Below, one piece after another: positions 1 to 8,794 of a stretch of 37,386 bases of DNA; positions within the stretch are counted from its first letter, which is position 1, and each line of letters begins with the position of its first letter. Below the pieces are notes generated by a model, which made no database searches, was not told the origin of the DNA, and was given only the letters and a program-made list of their open reading frames with translations. A program made the translations under genes and the position numbers. This DNA comes from Candidatus Riflebacteria bacterium GWC2_50_8 (lineage in GTDB: Bacteria > Muiribacteriota > Ozemobacteria > Ozemobacterales > Ozemobacteraceae), in NCBI GenBank assembly GCA_001787855.1, contig MFYY01000255.1, positions 1,410 to 38,795 of the forward strand, given 5' to 3'.

Positions 1-622
1 GGTCCTGCTCTTCAAGAATCACGGTCTGGGGATCTTCGAGGTTTAATTCTTCTCGCGCAATGCTGTAAAATGGCTGCAGCTCCGGAATAAGCATCGGCGC
101 CGGCCGTCGATACTTCATTGAGTTCGGGCTCAAATATACTTCAAGGCCGTGCGTTTCGAAAGACTCGATTTTGCGCACATTAGGGAAGATGCCCAGCGAT
201 ATGAAGCCAAGATGCTCGAGCAAAACCTGCGGCGCAAAGCTTACTGTGCGCGTCGTCGCATAAACAACATCGCAGACACGGGTTTTCTCGGTCAAAAGTT
301 TAAGACCATGCCGGGTCATGGTGCGCATCAGATCCTGGCCACGAAACTCGTTCAAAATGGCAGCGGCGTAGGTTTTGCCGATTTTGTTTACCGGGTCGAC
401 AGCAAAGATTACCGAACCGATCAGGCGCCCATCAACCTTCGCCAGAAGCCAGAAATAACCGGGGTCTTCGACCTTGCGCGCAATTATGGCGGGGTCAGAA
501 ACTTCAGGCAAAGGGTATTTGCCTTTATAAACTGCAATGTAATGGTCTATGATCGCCTGAATATCATCTTTCGAGGCGCTGACCATTTCTACGACTCTAC
601 GATCCTGCAGTTTAAGCTGCAT
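1..622 (-). CDS. GNAT-family N-acetyltransferase, 3'-truncated by window edge
   Basis: An open frame on the minus strand starts at an ATG (622-620) and runs off the window, giving about 207 codons. I translated it by hand: it starts MQLKLQDRRVVEMVSASKDD and has an acyl-CoA-binding motif A-like stretch, NEFRGQDLMRTMTRHGL, near residue 95, preceded by the beta strand GRLIGSVIFAVD. A later segment, EHLGFISLGIFPN, resembles the usual C-terminal GNAT strand. A good ribosome site (AAAGGA, 6 nt upstream) supports the start, and an in-frame TGA lies just upstream. The family transfers an acyl group from acyl-CoA to an amine; the substrate cannot be deduced. The plus-strand frame over the same DNA is a shadow with no ribosome site. 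Family call fairly sure, function unknown. Confidence 0.75.
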   Translation of the reverse strand, partial: MQLKLQDRRVVEMVSASKDDIQAIIDHYIAVYKGKYPLPEVSDPAIIARKVEDPGYFWLLAKVDGRLIGSVIFAVDPVNKIGKTYAAAILNEFRGQDLMRTMTRHGLKLLTEKTRVCDVVYATTRTVSFAPQVLLEHLGFISLGIFPNVRKIESFETHGLEVYLSPNSMKYRRPAPMLIPELQPFYSIAREELNLEDPQTVILEEQD

Positions 623-962
623 CAGCAGTCCTTTCACGCCACAAATACTATGTTTATAAGACACCGCAAGTATAACCACAGACACCCCTTAAGTCAATAG
701 TCTGCGCCACCTGAACAGCCAGTCGACAAACTTTAAACCGTAACGGAAAACGATGCTGACGCGCACAATCTTTTTGGCAAAGACCCGAGAACGAAACAGG
801 GCAGCGCTGGTCGCTACAGCATGGCAACCGCGCACAACCAGATCTTAAAGACCTTGAGATGAGAATATCAGCGCTTACCAATGTTCCATACAATGCTGCG
901 AATGTTCATATGCGCACCAGTTGAACCGGGCAACTCAAATCAGGTAACCGTTTTAACAAATA

Positions 963-991
963 TTGACTAAGCATTCAGACAGTGCTAGCTT
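963..991 (+). promoter_or_regulatory. Candidate sigma70-type promoter for the gene at 1079
   Basis: TTGACT (963-968), a 17-bp spacer, then TAGCTT (986-991) preceded by TG at 983-984, i.e. an extended -10. This would start transcription near position 998, upstream of the leader hairpin at 1018-1043. A competing reading uses TTGACA at 990-995 with a poor -10 near 1013. Read by eye. Confidence 0.4.
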
Positions 992-1017
992 GACAATTAC
1001 GATTGTAGAGAAATAAA

Positions 1018-1043
1018 CCTGCGATTCTCAAGGAATCAGCAGG
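1018..1043 (+). promoter_or_regulatory. Leader hairpin in 5' UTR
   Basis: Ten base pairs can form: CCTGCGATTC (1018-1027) pairs with GAATC-a-GCAGG (1033-1043), with one bulged A at 1038 and a 5-nt loop. It lies 23 nt before the AAGGAG ribosome site (1066-1071) and has no T-run, so it is not an intrinsic terminator. It may stabilise the message or bind a regulator; this is inference. Confidence 0.4.
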
Positions 1044-1078
1044 AATGTGAGTGAGGTTCTATTACAAGGAGAACTCAT

Positions 1079-1777
1079 ATGCGTCTGGGATTAGTGATTT
1101 TGTGCTTTCTCTCTCTTACCTGCCTGTTACAGGCTCAGGAATTTGACCCTGCTTATGTCAAAACCTTCGGGCATGGTGTCATATTAGCCTCAAACAAAGG
1201 CTTTCCGTCTTTCTCAAAATATGACCCGGCTCAGATAAAGTTCAAAAATGGCACAAGCTTTATCAAGCCATCTGAGGGCAGCACCCTCGATCTTCGCCAG
1301 ATCAATCCAGCCGGAACAGATGTCGCGAAAATCCTCGCCAAAGTTGTTGCCGACCAGTCTGAAAATGCTAATTTCAGAGACGAAAAGAATCTCGTTTTCT
1401 GGGATTTCTGGGTCTCACACGATAACGAAGGCACTCCGCTTTTCAATACTGCCAAACCCTGGCCGACCAGCACAAAAGACATTCCGAAATGGGGCTCACG
1501 CGCATATATCTGGTATGAAGTTCCTGATGCCCCGATGACTTCAGGCGCAAGCTGGGAAGACCTCAGCTCAGAATTTTCTGACTGGCTGAGCAATGCCAAA
1601 CCAGGCTGGAAGATCTGGGTCAGCGTTTCTTATGGTTTCAAATACCAGTCTAACGCAGGGGCAGTCGAAAACAAATGGAATCCAGACAAACAGAAATTTG
1701 AACAGGTTGTATCATCAGGCGAGCTCGGCTTCGCTAAGTCTGAGCCAATTGTTGCTGGAACTATAGAAATAGAGTAA
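1079..1777 (+). CDS. Exported protein of unknown function (232 aa)
   Basis: The N-terminus is a Sec signal peptide: MRLGLVILCFLSLTCLLQAQ, with probable cleavage after AQ/near residue 19-20. The mature part (about 212 residues) is rich in Trp, Tyr and Lys, with many Trp residues in the middle (WDFWVS, WEDLSSEFSDW, PGWKIWVSVSYGF). No Cys in the mature part, no membrane span and no motif that I recognise. The start is well supported by AAGGAG 7 nt upstream of ATG. The next gene starts 38 nt downstream in the same direction and is also exported, so the two may be co-transcribed and act together in the envelope. I do not recognise the family. Confidence 0.8.
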   Translation: MRLGLVILCFLSLTCLLQAQEFDPAYVKTFGHGVILASNKGFPSFSKYDPAQIKFKNGTSFIKPSEGSTLDLRQINPAGTDVAKILAKVVADQSENANFRDEKNLVFWDFWVSHDNEGTPLFNTAKPWPTSTKDIPKWGSRAYIWYEVPDAPMTSGASWEDLSSEFSDWLSNAKPGWKIWVSVSYGFKYQSNAGAVENKWNPDKQKFEQVVSSGELGFAKSEPIVAGTIEIE

Positions 1778-1815
1778 ATATCGCTGGAAGAAAAAAAGGC
1801 TTTCAAGGAGCTAAG

Positions 1816-3891
1816 ATGAAAAGAGCTTTTCTAAGTTATCTGTCCCATTGTTTTATCATTTGTATGTTGGCACTCTCGCCGGCAATAGCCGCCGAAGGCC
1901 TGCAGGCTGTCATCAAAACAACCACCGGCAACACCATTACTGTGACCTCGATCGCGCCTGATGGCCGCATCGAGTTTACCCCCGAAGGCGGTACAAAGAC
2001 GAAAGTCTTGTTCAAAGATATTGCCAGCATCGAATGGAGCTCAGACCCGCGCGAGCACACCATAACCACTCATGACGGCAAAGTTCAGAAAGTGACGCGC
2101 GCCTGGATATTTGCCGGCAACAGCGCCTATATGAGCTTCACCGGAACCGACCAGAACGGCGAAGACGCCAACGGCACCATTACCGGCTCTGATATCGCCT
2201 CGATAGTTTTCAGCAAAGCTGCGGCAGCGCCAAAACAGCCAGAGCCAAAAGCAGCTGACAGTGCCGCTGCAGCAGCACCAAAACAGCCTGAACCCAAAGC
2301 AGCTGACAGCGCCGCTGCGGAACCGGCCAAAGCTGCCAGCACGCCAGCAGCAGATGCGACCGCCAGACCGAAGACGCCTTCCAAACGCCTGTCAACCAGC
2401 AATCTTGACTACTGTTACGATCAGATTACTGAATTTGACAAAAAAATCGATGTTATTATCGATAAATACAACAGATTCAAGTCACAGGGAAAGCTGTATG
2501 AGCCCTGCAAAAACCGTAGTGGCGAAGACTCCTGGAACTGGCTGAGCCTGCAGATCGAAATTCAGTGGCTGTTCAGCGACATCATCGGCTATTATTACAG
2601 CGCCCTGCAGGACGGTTGGGAAACGACTGATCCCGATGTTACACCGTTGCATGCCAAAATTCGCAACGCTGCCAAAAAGGCCGAACAGGCAGGATACTGG
2701 ACCTGCGCTGACACAGCCGAAAAGCTCGATGCCGCGCGCCCGGACTTCTTCAAAAACTGGGACAAAATTCGCCTGAATGCTTTCGAAGCGATGATTCTGA
2801 CCACTCAGATGAACAACGCCCAGCATGGTCAGGAAATCATGGAAGATGCCAAAAGCCGCCTCGCCAGCGCCGAAAATTATTTCGCGCAGGAAGGCGCTCA
2901 ACCGCACCCGGCCCTGCTTCGCCTGAAAGCTGAAGTGGCCCGCCTCGCAAGTGAATGTGAATCTGCATTCAAATCAGTCGGAAACGCCAAAGATGACGCA
3001 CTCGCGGCATGGGAAGCACTGCGAGCAGAACGCCAGCGCCTGAACGACATTATGTACAAGATTGAAAACGGCCAGGTTCATCCTAACGACCATGAAAGCT
3101 TCATCGAAGAGCTTGAAAAGTTCGAGAAAACTGAGTCCGCCGTGATGCGCGAGAAAATCGAAGCTCTCGGCAAAACCTGCGGCAACAATCTCGAAAACCT
3201 TGAAGCTGCCATGGAAAAGCTTCTCGGCAAAAACCCATCCGGCTGGGACTGGAGCGCTGAAGTTAAACATTTTGACAAAATCAGCAAAGCGATAGCGCCC
3301 CTGCGCCAGAGCGTTGGCGAAGACATCGCCAGCATCGCCGAACGTGACCTCAATGGCATGAGCTCTTACGATGAAGCGATCCGCCCTCAAATGTTCGAAA
3401 AGCTGAAAAAACTCGTCCAGCTGGGCTTACGTTATGATTCACACAACACCGCTCTGATTGAGCTCGCTCCCAAGGTCGAGGAAGCCGCTGTCGGTGATGC
3501 CGCTGCCGTCCAGAAACAGATTGCTGAACGCCAGTGGCCTGGCGACGACAAGGGTTTTTCTGGTCCCGGGACGCCAGCCGAACTCAACCAGGCAGCTCTT
3601 GATTACTTCAACTCCACCTGCAAGCCCACCGAAAAAGCTCTCAAAGCCTGCATCGTCGAACCCGACTGGTATTGCTTCAAACGCAACATCTTCGGCCAGC
3701 CGATCCAGTGGGCACTGACCTTCTGGGTTGCCGTCGATGTCGAAGGCGAAACCAGCAGCGACATCGTCTATGCCTGGAGCATTTCCTTCCTGACCGAAGA
3801 AAATGTCGGAGTTGAAAAAGCTCCTCCCTTCAAATTGGCAGCTTTCAATTTCAAGCAGAAAATGAAACGCGCCAACGTAACAGGCCTCTAA
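1816..3891 (+). CDS. Large exported helical protein of unknown function (691 aa)
   Basis: The signal peptide is residues 1-26 (hydrophobic core CFIICMLALSPAIA, cleavage before AEG). Residues 27-130 form a small beta-rich domain (repeated TTTGN, TTHDGK, TGTDQNGED-type turns) of about 100 residues. Residues 137-190 are a low-complexity Ala/Pro/Lys linker containing two copies of a 16-residue unit. Residues 195-600 are mostly alpha-helical and charged, with the pattern of long helical bundles, and the final 70 residues are aromatic. A strong AAGGAG (1806-1811) precedes the ATG and an excellent terminator follows at 3907-3944. The layout suggests an anchored or periplasmic structural protein, but I recognise no named domain. 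Confidence 0.8.
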   Translation: MKRAFLSYLSHCFIICMLALSPAIAAEGLQAVIKTTTGNTITVTSIAPDGRIEFTPEGGTKTKVLFKDIASIEWSSDPREHTITTHDGKVQKVTRAWIFAGNSAYMSFTGTDQNGEDANGTITGSDIASIVFSKAAAAPKQPEPKAADSAAAAAPKQPEPKAADSAAAEPAKAASTPAADATARPKTPSKRLSTSNLDYCYDQITEFDKKIDVIIDKYNRFKSQGKLYEPCKNRSGEDSWNWLSLQIEIQWLFSDIIGYYYSALQDGWETTDPDVTPLHAKIRNAAKKAEQAGYWTCADTAEKLDAARPDFFKNWDKIRLNAFEAMILTTQMNNAQHGQEIMEDAKSRLASAENYFAQEGAQPHPALLRLKAEVARLASECESAFKSVGNAKDDALAAWEALRAERQRLNDIMYKIENGQVHPNDHESFIEELEKFEKTESAVMREKIEALGKTCGNNLENLEAAMEKLLGKNPSGWDWSAEVKHFDKISKAIAPLRQSVGEDIASIAERDLNGMSSYDEAIRPQMFEKLKKLVQLGLRYDSHNTALIELAPKVEEAAVGDAAAVQKQIAERQWPGDDKGFSGPGTPAELNQAALDYFNSTCKPTEKALKACIVEPDWYCFKRNIFGQPIQWALTFWVAVDVEGETSSDIVYAWSISFLTEENVGVEKAPPFKLAAFNFKQKMKRANVTGL
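2224..2319 (+). repeat. Two tandem 48-bp in-frame repeats encoding an Ala/Pro/Lys linker
   Basis: Positions 2224-2271 and 2272-2319 encode two near-identical 16-residue units (AAPKQPEPKAADSAAA type). Most differences between the copies are third-position changes, so the duplication is not very recent or is kept at the protein level. The unit looks like a flexible periplasmic spacer. Confidence 0.75.
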
Positions 3892-3906
3892 TCACTTCTC
3901 CAAGAA

Positions 3907-3944
3907 AGAGGGCAGCTTCAAGTCGAAGCCTGCCCTCTTTTTTT
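3907..3944 (+). terminator. Strong Rho-independent terminator
   Basis: A 13-bp stem pairs 3907-3919 (AGAGGGCAGCTTC) with 3925-3938, with one bulged C at 3930 and a 5-nt loop, followed by seven Ts (3938-3944). It lies 15 nt after the stop codon of the exported helical protein and separates it from the permease gene. Confidence 0.9.
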
Positions 3945-4043
3945 ACGAAAATATCATCGCAGCTCTTCAAAAGTCCGCGCAAATCAATGTAATCCGCGGT
4001 TTCTGTCATCTTGACGAAAATTGCTGCTGTTCTCAACAAAAAA

Positions 4044-4072
4044 TTGCAGTGAGAGAACAACTCGTTTATACT
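4044..4072 (+). promoter_or_regulatory. Sigma70-type promoter of the permease gene
   Basis: TTGCAG (4044-4049), a 17-bp spacer, and TATACT (4067-4072). Predicted start near 4079 leaves a leader of about 30 nt. No PyrR site, purine riboswitch or attenuator can be recognised in this short leader. Confidence 0.6.
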
Positions 4073-4109
4073 TGCCGCAATTTACACAGATATTCCCGGG
4101 GAGGCCCGC

Positions 4110-5387
4110 ATGAATCAGGAAACCCAGATTGTCGATGACGGCATCATTGCCGAAGGAGTCGAACTGCCACTCGAAAAAAAACTCATACTCGGCCTGCAGC
4201 ACGCCTTCACCATGTTCGGCGCTACGGTCCTGGTGCCGCTGATCACCGGCCTTGATGTTTCGGTCGCCCTGTTCATGGCTGGCGTCGGCACCCTTGTCTT
4301 TCATCTGGTAACCGGCGGCAAAGTCCCGGTTTTTCTTGGTTCATCATTCGCCTTTATCGCGCCTCTGGCGGCTGTTACCGGCGCTTTCGGCACTGATGCC
4401 TTCAAGCCGGAAATGATGCCATACGCCCTCGGCGGCGCTTTTGTCGCCGGCCTGATGTATCTTCTTCTCGCCGGTCTGGTTTACGCCTACGGCTACCAGA
4501 AAGTCGTCTCTTTCTTTCCACCGGTAGTTACCGGCCCGATCATCATGGTTATCGGTCTTAAACTAGCACCAGTCGCCATTAACATGGCCAGCTCGGGTTG
4601 GTTTCTCGCCATTATCAGCTTCACCATCGTGACCTGTGTCAGCATTTTTGCCCGGGGTTTTCTCAAAGTGCTGCCGGTTCTCTGCGGCCTGATCGGCGGT
4701 TATCTGGTTGCAATACTGATGGGCAAAGTCGATTTCAGCCATCTTATGAGCAGCGGCTGGCTGGCCTGCCCGGGCTTTATCATGGCAAAATTCGATCTGC
4801 AGATAATAATGCTCGTTGCTCCCGTAGCCATTGCGACCATGGTTGAGCACATCGGCGACGTGCTCGCCATCAGCGAAACCGTTAAAAAGCGCTTTATCGA
4901 AGAACCTGGTCTGCACCGCACCCTGATCGGCGACGGTCTCGCCACCGCCCTTTCGACACTTTTCGGCGGCCCGCCGAACACCACCTATTCTGAGAACACT
5001 GGTGTTATCGCGCTGACCAAAGTTCATAATCCTCTGGTCATGCGAATTGCCGCCGTTTTTGCCATCATTATGGGCATAGTTCCCAAGCTTGGCTGCATCA
5101 TTTCCACGATCCCGGCAGCAGTTGTTGGCGGCATCTCTATAATACTCTTTGGCATGATCGCGGCAATCGGCGCCAGAAGCCTGATCGAAAACCGTATTGA
5201 CCTCAGCCAGCCGCGCAACCTGATCATCGTCGCCGTCATTCTCGTGCTCGGTCTGGGCGGCGCCGCGCTGCCCGTCGAAATCGGTTCAATCAGTTTCAAA
5301 GTCGAAGGAATGGCACTGGCCGCCATGATCGGCATCTTCCTGAACAAACTCCTGCCCGAAACATCAGACAAAGTTGATATGCCGTGA
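4110..5387 (+). CDS. uraA: Uracil/xanthine permease, NCS2 family
   Basis: A 425-residue polytopic inner-membrane protein of the nucleobase:cation symporter-2 family, normal length for UraA/PyrP. The opening [20 protein letters not shown] and the next span ending [19 protein letters not shown] are typical of uracil permeases. The family substrate loop reads [18 protein letters not shown] (near residue 290), and [12 protein letters not shown] (near 247) carries the conserved Glu of the substrate site. About 12-14 hydrophobic segments are visible. It imports uracil (or a related base) with protons for pyrimidine salvage. Start supported by GGGGAGG just upstream. It stands alone between a terminator and a convergent gene. 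Uracil is more likely than xanthine as substrate, but this is not certain. Confidence 0.9.
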   Translation: MNQETQIVDDGIIAEGVELPLEKKLILGLQHAFTMFGATVLVPLITGLDVSVALFMAGVGTLVFHLVTGGKVPVFLGSSFAFIAPLAAVTGAFGTDAFKPEMMPYALGGAFVAGLMYLLLAGLVYAYGYQKVVSFFPPVVTGPIIMVIGLKLAPVAINMASSGWFLAIISFTIVTCVSIFARGFLKVLPVLCGLIGGYLVAILMGKVDFSHLMSSGWLACPGFIMAKFDLQIIMLVAPVAIATMVEHIGDVLAISETVKKRFIEEPGLHRTLIGDGLATALSTLFGGPPNTTYSENTGVIALTKVHNPLVMRIAAVFAIIMGIVPKLGCIISTIPAAVVGGISIILFGMIAAIGARSLIENRIDLSQPRNLIIVAVILVLGLGGAALPVEIGSISFKVEGMALAAMIGIFLNKLLPETSDKVDMP

Positions 5388-5421
5388 GCTTGATTGCAAA
5401 AGAGACTCAGCGCAACAGCCT

Positions 5422-5994
5422 TCAGCGCTCGTCGACAATTCTGTAATAAATTATTGTCCCAATCTCAAAAGTTTTCAAAACGCCTTTGTCGATCAAAGAC
5501 TTAAGAGGCGCTTCAAGAGCGCTTTTTAAGGGACCCTTCGCCTTTTCCATAAGCCCATAAATTGACAGCTGGTCTTTCTTGCACTTGCAGAAAATATTGA
5601 TAACAGCCTTCTCATCTCTGCTCAGACTGCTGATTTTGCCGCTTAACCGGCGGTGTATCTCACTTTTAAATTCCTTCGCCTTATTCTTATAAAACTGCAG
5701 CAGATCGGCCAGGGCTTCTTCAGAAAGCTCAAGGTATACGTCCTCGTCAGACTCGTTGCAGATCTCGTTATCAACGTAGCGGTTGCGTTTATAAATCGTT
5801 CTGCACCTGCGGCAGCGAATAATCGAAAAATAAAATCCTTCATCGTATATTACTCTGAACTTTTCGAATTCTTCTGGCGGCACATGGTCATGATGGTAAT
5901 CGACCGTATAGTAGCTGCCAATTTTTTTGCAGAATTCACATTTCAGGGAAACCGCCGCATCGGTTGCTGGTCGCTTCTTCTTTTTTTCTGCCAT
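5422..5994 (-). CDS. Small zinc-ribbon protein, unknown function (190 aa)
   Basis: I chose the ATG at 5994-5992: it has AGGTGA 5 nt upstream, whereas the GTG at 6003 overlaps that same ribosome site. Two CxxC pairs (Cys19/Cys22 and Cys61/Cys64) form a likely zinc ribbon, separated by a His/aromatic-rich stretch (VDYHHDHVPPEEF). The middle is acidic and helical, and the last 60 residues (LKSLIDKGVLKTFEIGTIIY) look like a small winged helix. Its start lies 5 nt beyond the stop of the ankyrin gene, so the two are translationally linked. A DNA- or protein-binding role is likely; no family is recognised. Confidence 0.75.
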   Translation of the reverse strand: MAEKKKKRPATDAAVSLKCEFCKKIGSYYTVDYHHDHVPPEEFEKFRVIYDEGFYFSIIRCRRCRTIYKRNRYVDNEICNESDEDVYLELSEEALADLLQFYKNKAKEFKSEIHRRLSGKISSLSRDEKAVINIFCKCKKDQLSIYGLMEKAKGPLKSALEAPLKSLIDKGVLKTFEIGTIIYYRIVDER

Positions 5995-5999
5995 AGCAT

Positions 6000-7382
6000 T
6001 CACCTGTGTAATGAACTTAATATTCTCTGGTAAACGGTCACTTCGGTCTCGTTTGATGATGAATAGGATCTGTTAGTATCATAAAGAAACTTCAGGGCCT
6101 CTTCATCACTGTGAAAAGTCGAAACAACCGGCGGTGTAGCGCCTTCGATAAAGTCTTCAAACAAATACGCCTCGCCACGGCGCGAGAAAATAGAGTAACC
6201 TTCCTTGTTAGAGCCATATTGATGCATTCCAGCCCTGAAACTGTCGATAATGGCTTTTTTTATTTTGTCGATACCAGCCCTGTCGGCACTTTTGTAATAT
6301 GCGACCAGCGCCTGCGGATCAATATGGCAGGCAGTTTTGAGAAAAGCCTTGCTCAATGCTATATCCAGAGCGGTTTGCCCTGAGGCATCTCTGAGTTCTT
6401 TGTTGGCACCATGATCAACCAGAGCCTTCACCACAAACTCTTTGTCGCAGCGCACCGCCAGAAGCAATGCGGTGTCACCATCGGCATTGAGGGCATCACG
6501 ATCCGCACCCCCTTCGATCAGACAGTTTGTGGTTCTTTCATCTCCGGCCAGCTGGAATCTGGCGTTTACATGCAGTGGGCTGTCGCCCATAGCATTACGC
6601 AGATTCACGTCGGCACCAGCTTCAATAAGCAATTGCACTGCTTCGGCATCGACAGTGATCCTGGCAACCAGATGCAGGGCTGAATTACCTTCATTGTTTA
6701 CTGCCTGCGCCGAAGCGCCATATTCAAGCAGCAATGCGACACCTTCGCGATCCGGTTTGCCAGCGCAGTATTTTAGAAGGGCGTTGTTGCCTTGCGAATC
6801 AAGATCGTTCGGCCTGGCGCCATGCGACAGCATCAACCGCAAATCTTCGGGTTGCGAGTATGCAACCTTGTTCAGCCAGACCGTCGAAACAGTATTGTCC
6901 TTGTAATGAATAACCTCATTTATGTCAGCGCCGTGCTCAAGAAAAAACCGCATGATATCGCGGTCGTAAATGTGGGTGGCATATTGAAGTGCCGCAAAAC
7001 CAAGTTTGTCATGCATATTGATGTCAGCGCCACGCTCGACCAACTCTCTAATCCTGGCCAGATCAGGTTTATTCGAGATACCAGCGCAGGCATCAAGAAA
7101 GCACTCATTGATCTCATCAGGCGTCAACTTTGTATAATCAACAGGTTGCCCATATTCCCTGATGAATTTTTCCAGCGCAACCTGAGCATCTCGGTAGTGC
7201 TGCTTTGCAGTCTCATTGCCCGGATCAGCTTCGAAAATTATATGCTGAAAGACCTGACGCAGGTCTGAAAGTTTCAACGGAATTTCATTCGCCTGCAAAA
7301 GGTTTTCGCAGGCATCATAACGCTCAAAATAGTCCTCCGAAAGAACCGCTTCAAAGTCAGTCTGACTACCTTTAATTTCCAT
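6000..7382 (-). CDS. Ankyrin-repeat protein (460 aa)
   Basis: The start ATG at 7382-7380 has GGAGG 4-5 nt upstream; the longer frame beginning at 7445 has no ribosome site. Roughly residues 100-345 form seven or eight ankyrin repeats of about 33 residues, e.g. RDIMRFFLEHGADIN, EAVQLLIEAGADVNLRN and FVVKALVDHGANKELRD, with typical TALxxAxxxG helices. There is no signal peptide or membrane span, so it is probably cytoplasmic. The C-terminal 100 residues lack repeats (IFSRRGEAYLFEDFIEG). The repeats bind a protein partner; the neighbouring zinc-ribbon protein, whose gene starts 5 nt after this stop, is a candidate. No enzymatic domain seen. Confidence 0.85.
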   Translation of the reverse strand: MEIKGSQTDFEAVLSEDYFERYDACENLLQANEIPLKLSDLRQVFQHIIFEADPGNETAKQHYRDAQVALEKFIREYGQPVDYTKLTPDEINECFLDACAGISNKPDLARIRELVERGADINMHDKLGFAALQYATHIYDRDIMRFFLEHGADINEVIHYKDNTVSTVWLNKVAYSQPEDLRLMLSHGARPNDLDSQGNNALLKYCAGKPDREGVALLLEYGASAQAVNNEGNSALHLVARITVDAEAVQLLIEAGADVNLRNAMGDSPLHVNARFQLAGDERTTNCLIEGGADRDALNADGDTALLLAVRCDKEFVVKALVDHGANKELRDASGQTALDIALSKAFLKTACHIDPQALVAYYKSADRAGIDKIKKAIIDSFRAGMHQYGSNKEGYSIFSRRGEAYLFEDFIEGATPPVVSTFHSDEEALKFLYDTNRSYSSSNETEVTVYQRILSSLHR

Positions 7383-7464
7383 CTCGCCTCCAGATTGTAA
7401 TAACATCAAGCAACCGCCGACAGCTGTAACGTTAAGACCAACCAATCATACAACTAAGATACAA

Positions 7465-8475
7465 CTAAGCTCCAGCTGAAAGCGGCGAAGCGGCGGCCCG
7501 AAGAGTCTCGGCGCTATACTCCGGAACAGAACTGTTGATGTACATGCCGGTACCCAGCTCGAAACCAGCCGCTTTTGCGATGCGCGGAACGATGGCGAGA
7601 TACCAGTGAAAATATGGCAAATCCGCTTCCTGCGGTGATAACGAACGAATGACAAAATTGTAAGAAGGGTTGTGCAGAGCAGTATAAAGCTTGCCCAGCA
7701 CGCTGTTAAGCAAGCTCGCCAGGTCGGTCATAGCGTTCTCGCAGATTGTCGAGAAGCACGCCGAGTGCACTTTCGGAAATATCCAGACATGATAAGGCGA
7801 CAGCGATGCGAACGGAATGAACGCGACAAAGTGTTCTGTTTCGGCAACCAGACGTTTCTGCTCTTCTACCTCTTCAGCCATGGTGCTGCAAAACAGGCAC
7901 TTGCCGGTCTCGCGATACGAGCGCTCAGCAAGCTCGATACGCTGCACAACCTGACCAGGAACCACCGGCGTGCCCACTATCTGCGAATGCGGGTGTTCCA
8001 GCGAGGTACCGGCTTCAGGCCCGTGATTCTTATACAGAATTACGTGTTTCACGCGCTGGTCTTCATAATAACTCAAAAAGCGATTGCGATAAACAGAGAG
8101 CAGACCGGCAGTTTCCTGCACGCTGTGAAAGGCCATAAAATGGTTGTGCAACGGCGACTCAATGATAACTTCATGTCTGCCTACCCCGTTGATTGTTCTG
8201 CGGGTATGGTTAAGCGCAACCGGCTCGCCAGTGAAGGACAGCGCAGAAAACTTGTTGCGCACTGTGCGGATGCGCCAGCCGGCTTCCTCATCAGAGATCC
8301 TGAACTCTTCGTCGGGAGCGATATGTTCGTTACCCTTACAAAATGGGCATGTAGCAAGATACTCCGGAATATTCGCCTTGGCTGCTGCATCAGAAAAATT
8401 CATCGGGCGCTTCGAGCGCTCAACCGCAATAATAACCCAGTCTCCAGTAATAGCGTTGTAACGAATTTCCGACAT
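7465..8475 (-). CDS. galT: Galactose-1-phosphate uridylyltransferase
   Basis: A 336-residue HIT-superfamily protein of the usual GalT length. It transfers UMP between UDP-glucose and galactose-1-phosphate in the Leloir pathway (cytoplasm). Visible: the zinc pair C43-P-F-C46; NHGPEAGTSLEHPHSQIVG, with the active-site His-Pro-His near residue 160; and a C-terminal HIT-like FHWYLAIVPR. The start ATG (8475-8473) has GGGAGGA 7 nt upstream; the longer frame up to 8556 has no ribosome site. No galK or galE lies nearby. The ankyrin gene follows after 82 nt on the same strand; whether it is co-transcribed cannot be told. Confidence 0.92.
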   Translation of the reverse strand: MSEIRYNAITGDWVIIAVERSKRPMNFSDAAAKANIPEYLATCPFCKGNEHIAPDEEFRISDEEAGWRIRTVRNKFSALSFTGEPVALNHTRRTINGVGRHEVIIESPLHNHFMAFHSVQETAGLLSVYRNRFLSYYEDQRVKHVILYKNHGPEAGTSLEHPHSQIVGTPVVPGQVVQRIELAERSYRETGKCLFCSTMAEEVEEQKRLVAETEHFVAFIPFASLSPYHVWIFPKVHSACFSTICENAMTDLASLLNSVLGKLYTALHNPSYNFVIRSLSPQEADLPYFHWYLAIVPRIAKAAGFELGTGMYINSSVPEYSAETLRAAASPLSAGA

Positions 8476-8589
8476 TTGTTTTCCTCCCTGCTCTCTCAAC
8501 TTATCGCTTGTCCTATTTAACCGGGGCAATGTTTGAACTGCCTGTACTCCACACAATCGTTAATCAACACACATGGCGCATAATCGTGG

Positions 8590-8742
8590 TTAATCAAAGC
8601 CGGTCTGATAGTTATTGACAACCTGCTCAGGAAACAGGCCTTTGTTCTTATCCCAATCCTGATTTGAGCCAGTCATCCAGCCACGGGCGGCCATAGTCTC
8701 CTGAATATAGGCTTCAAATGCTTTTTCGGTGGTTGCTTTCAT
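8590..8742 (-). pseudogene. N-terminal remnant of a type I restriction HsdR-like subunit (50 codons)
   Basis: Too short for the usual ORF cut-off. It starts at ATG 8742-8740 with GGAG 7 nt upstream and stops at 8590. The peptide includes EKAFEAYIQETMAARGW and KNKGLFPEQVV, matching the N-terminal start of type I restriction endonuclease R subunits (FEAxIxxxLxxxGW...LFPxxxxxF). R subunits are about 800-1100 residues, so over 90% is missing. It lies downstream of a rhuM fragment, a gene often found inside type I restriction-modification operons. The fragment is probably non-functional. The match is from memory of the family. Confidence 0.6.
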
Positions 8743-8761
8743 ATAAATCTCCAATTATTTA

Positions 8762-8790
8762 AACCACGAAAGGCACGAAAATCACGAAAG
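8762..8790 (+). repeat. CACGAAA repeat, copy 1
   Basis: AACCACGAAA followed by two further NNCACGAAA units (9-nt period). It lies just beyond the 3' end of the broken GxxExxY gene and is inverted relative to copy 2 (9171-9198), so the two bracket that gene. Confidence 0.75.
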
Positions 8791-8794
8791 TTAA

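Larger units (their letters stand above)
623..1078. other. 456-bp intergenic region between divergent genes
   Basis: No convincing gene on either strand; the longest minus-strand frame (893-654) has low-quality, Cys/Arg-rich composition and no homology I recognise. The right part holds the promoter, leader hairpin and ribosome site of the exported-protein gene at 1079, listed separately. In 623-950 I see nothing further that I can name. Confidence 0.6.

Noticed and set aside
149-700. 183-codon plus-strand frame opposite the acetyltransferase
   Set aside because: Antisense shadow: no ribosome site, while the minus strand gives a coherent GNAT protein with a good start.
654-893. 79-codon minus-strand frame in the 623-1078 gap
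   Set aside because: No ribosome site, Cys/Arg-rich composition and no recognisable similarity; probably chance.
5408-5429. AGCGC/GCGCT inverted repeat between uraA and the convergent gene
   Set aside because: Five pairs with a long loop and no T-run on either strand; too weak for a terminator.
7451-7469. Short direct repeat (ACAACTAAG-like, twice) after galT
   Set aside because: Nine-base duplication at a gene end, easily explained by slippage; no sign of function.
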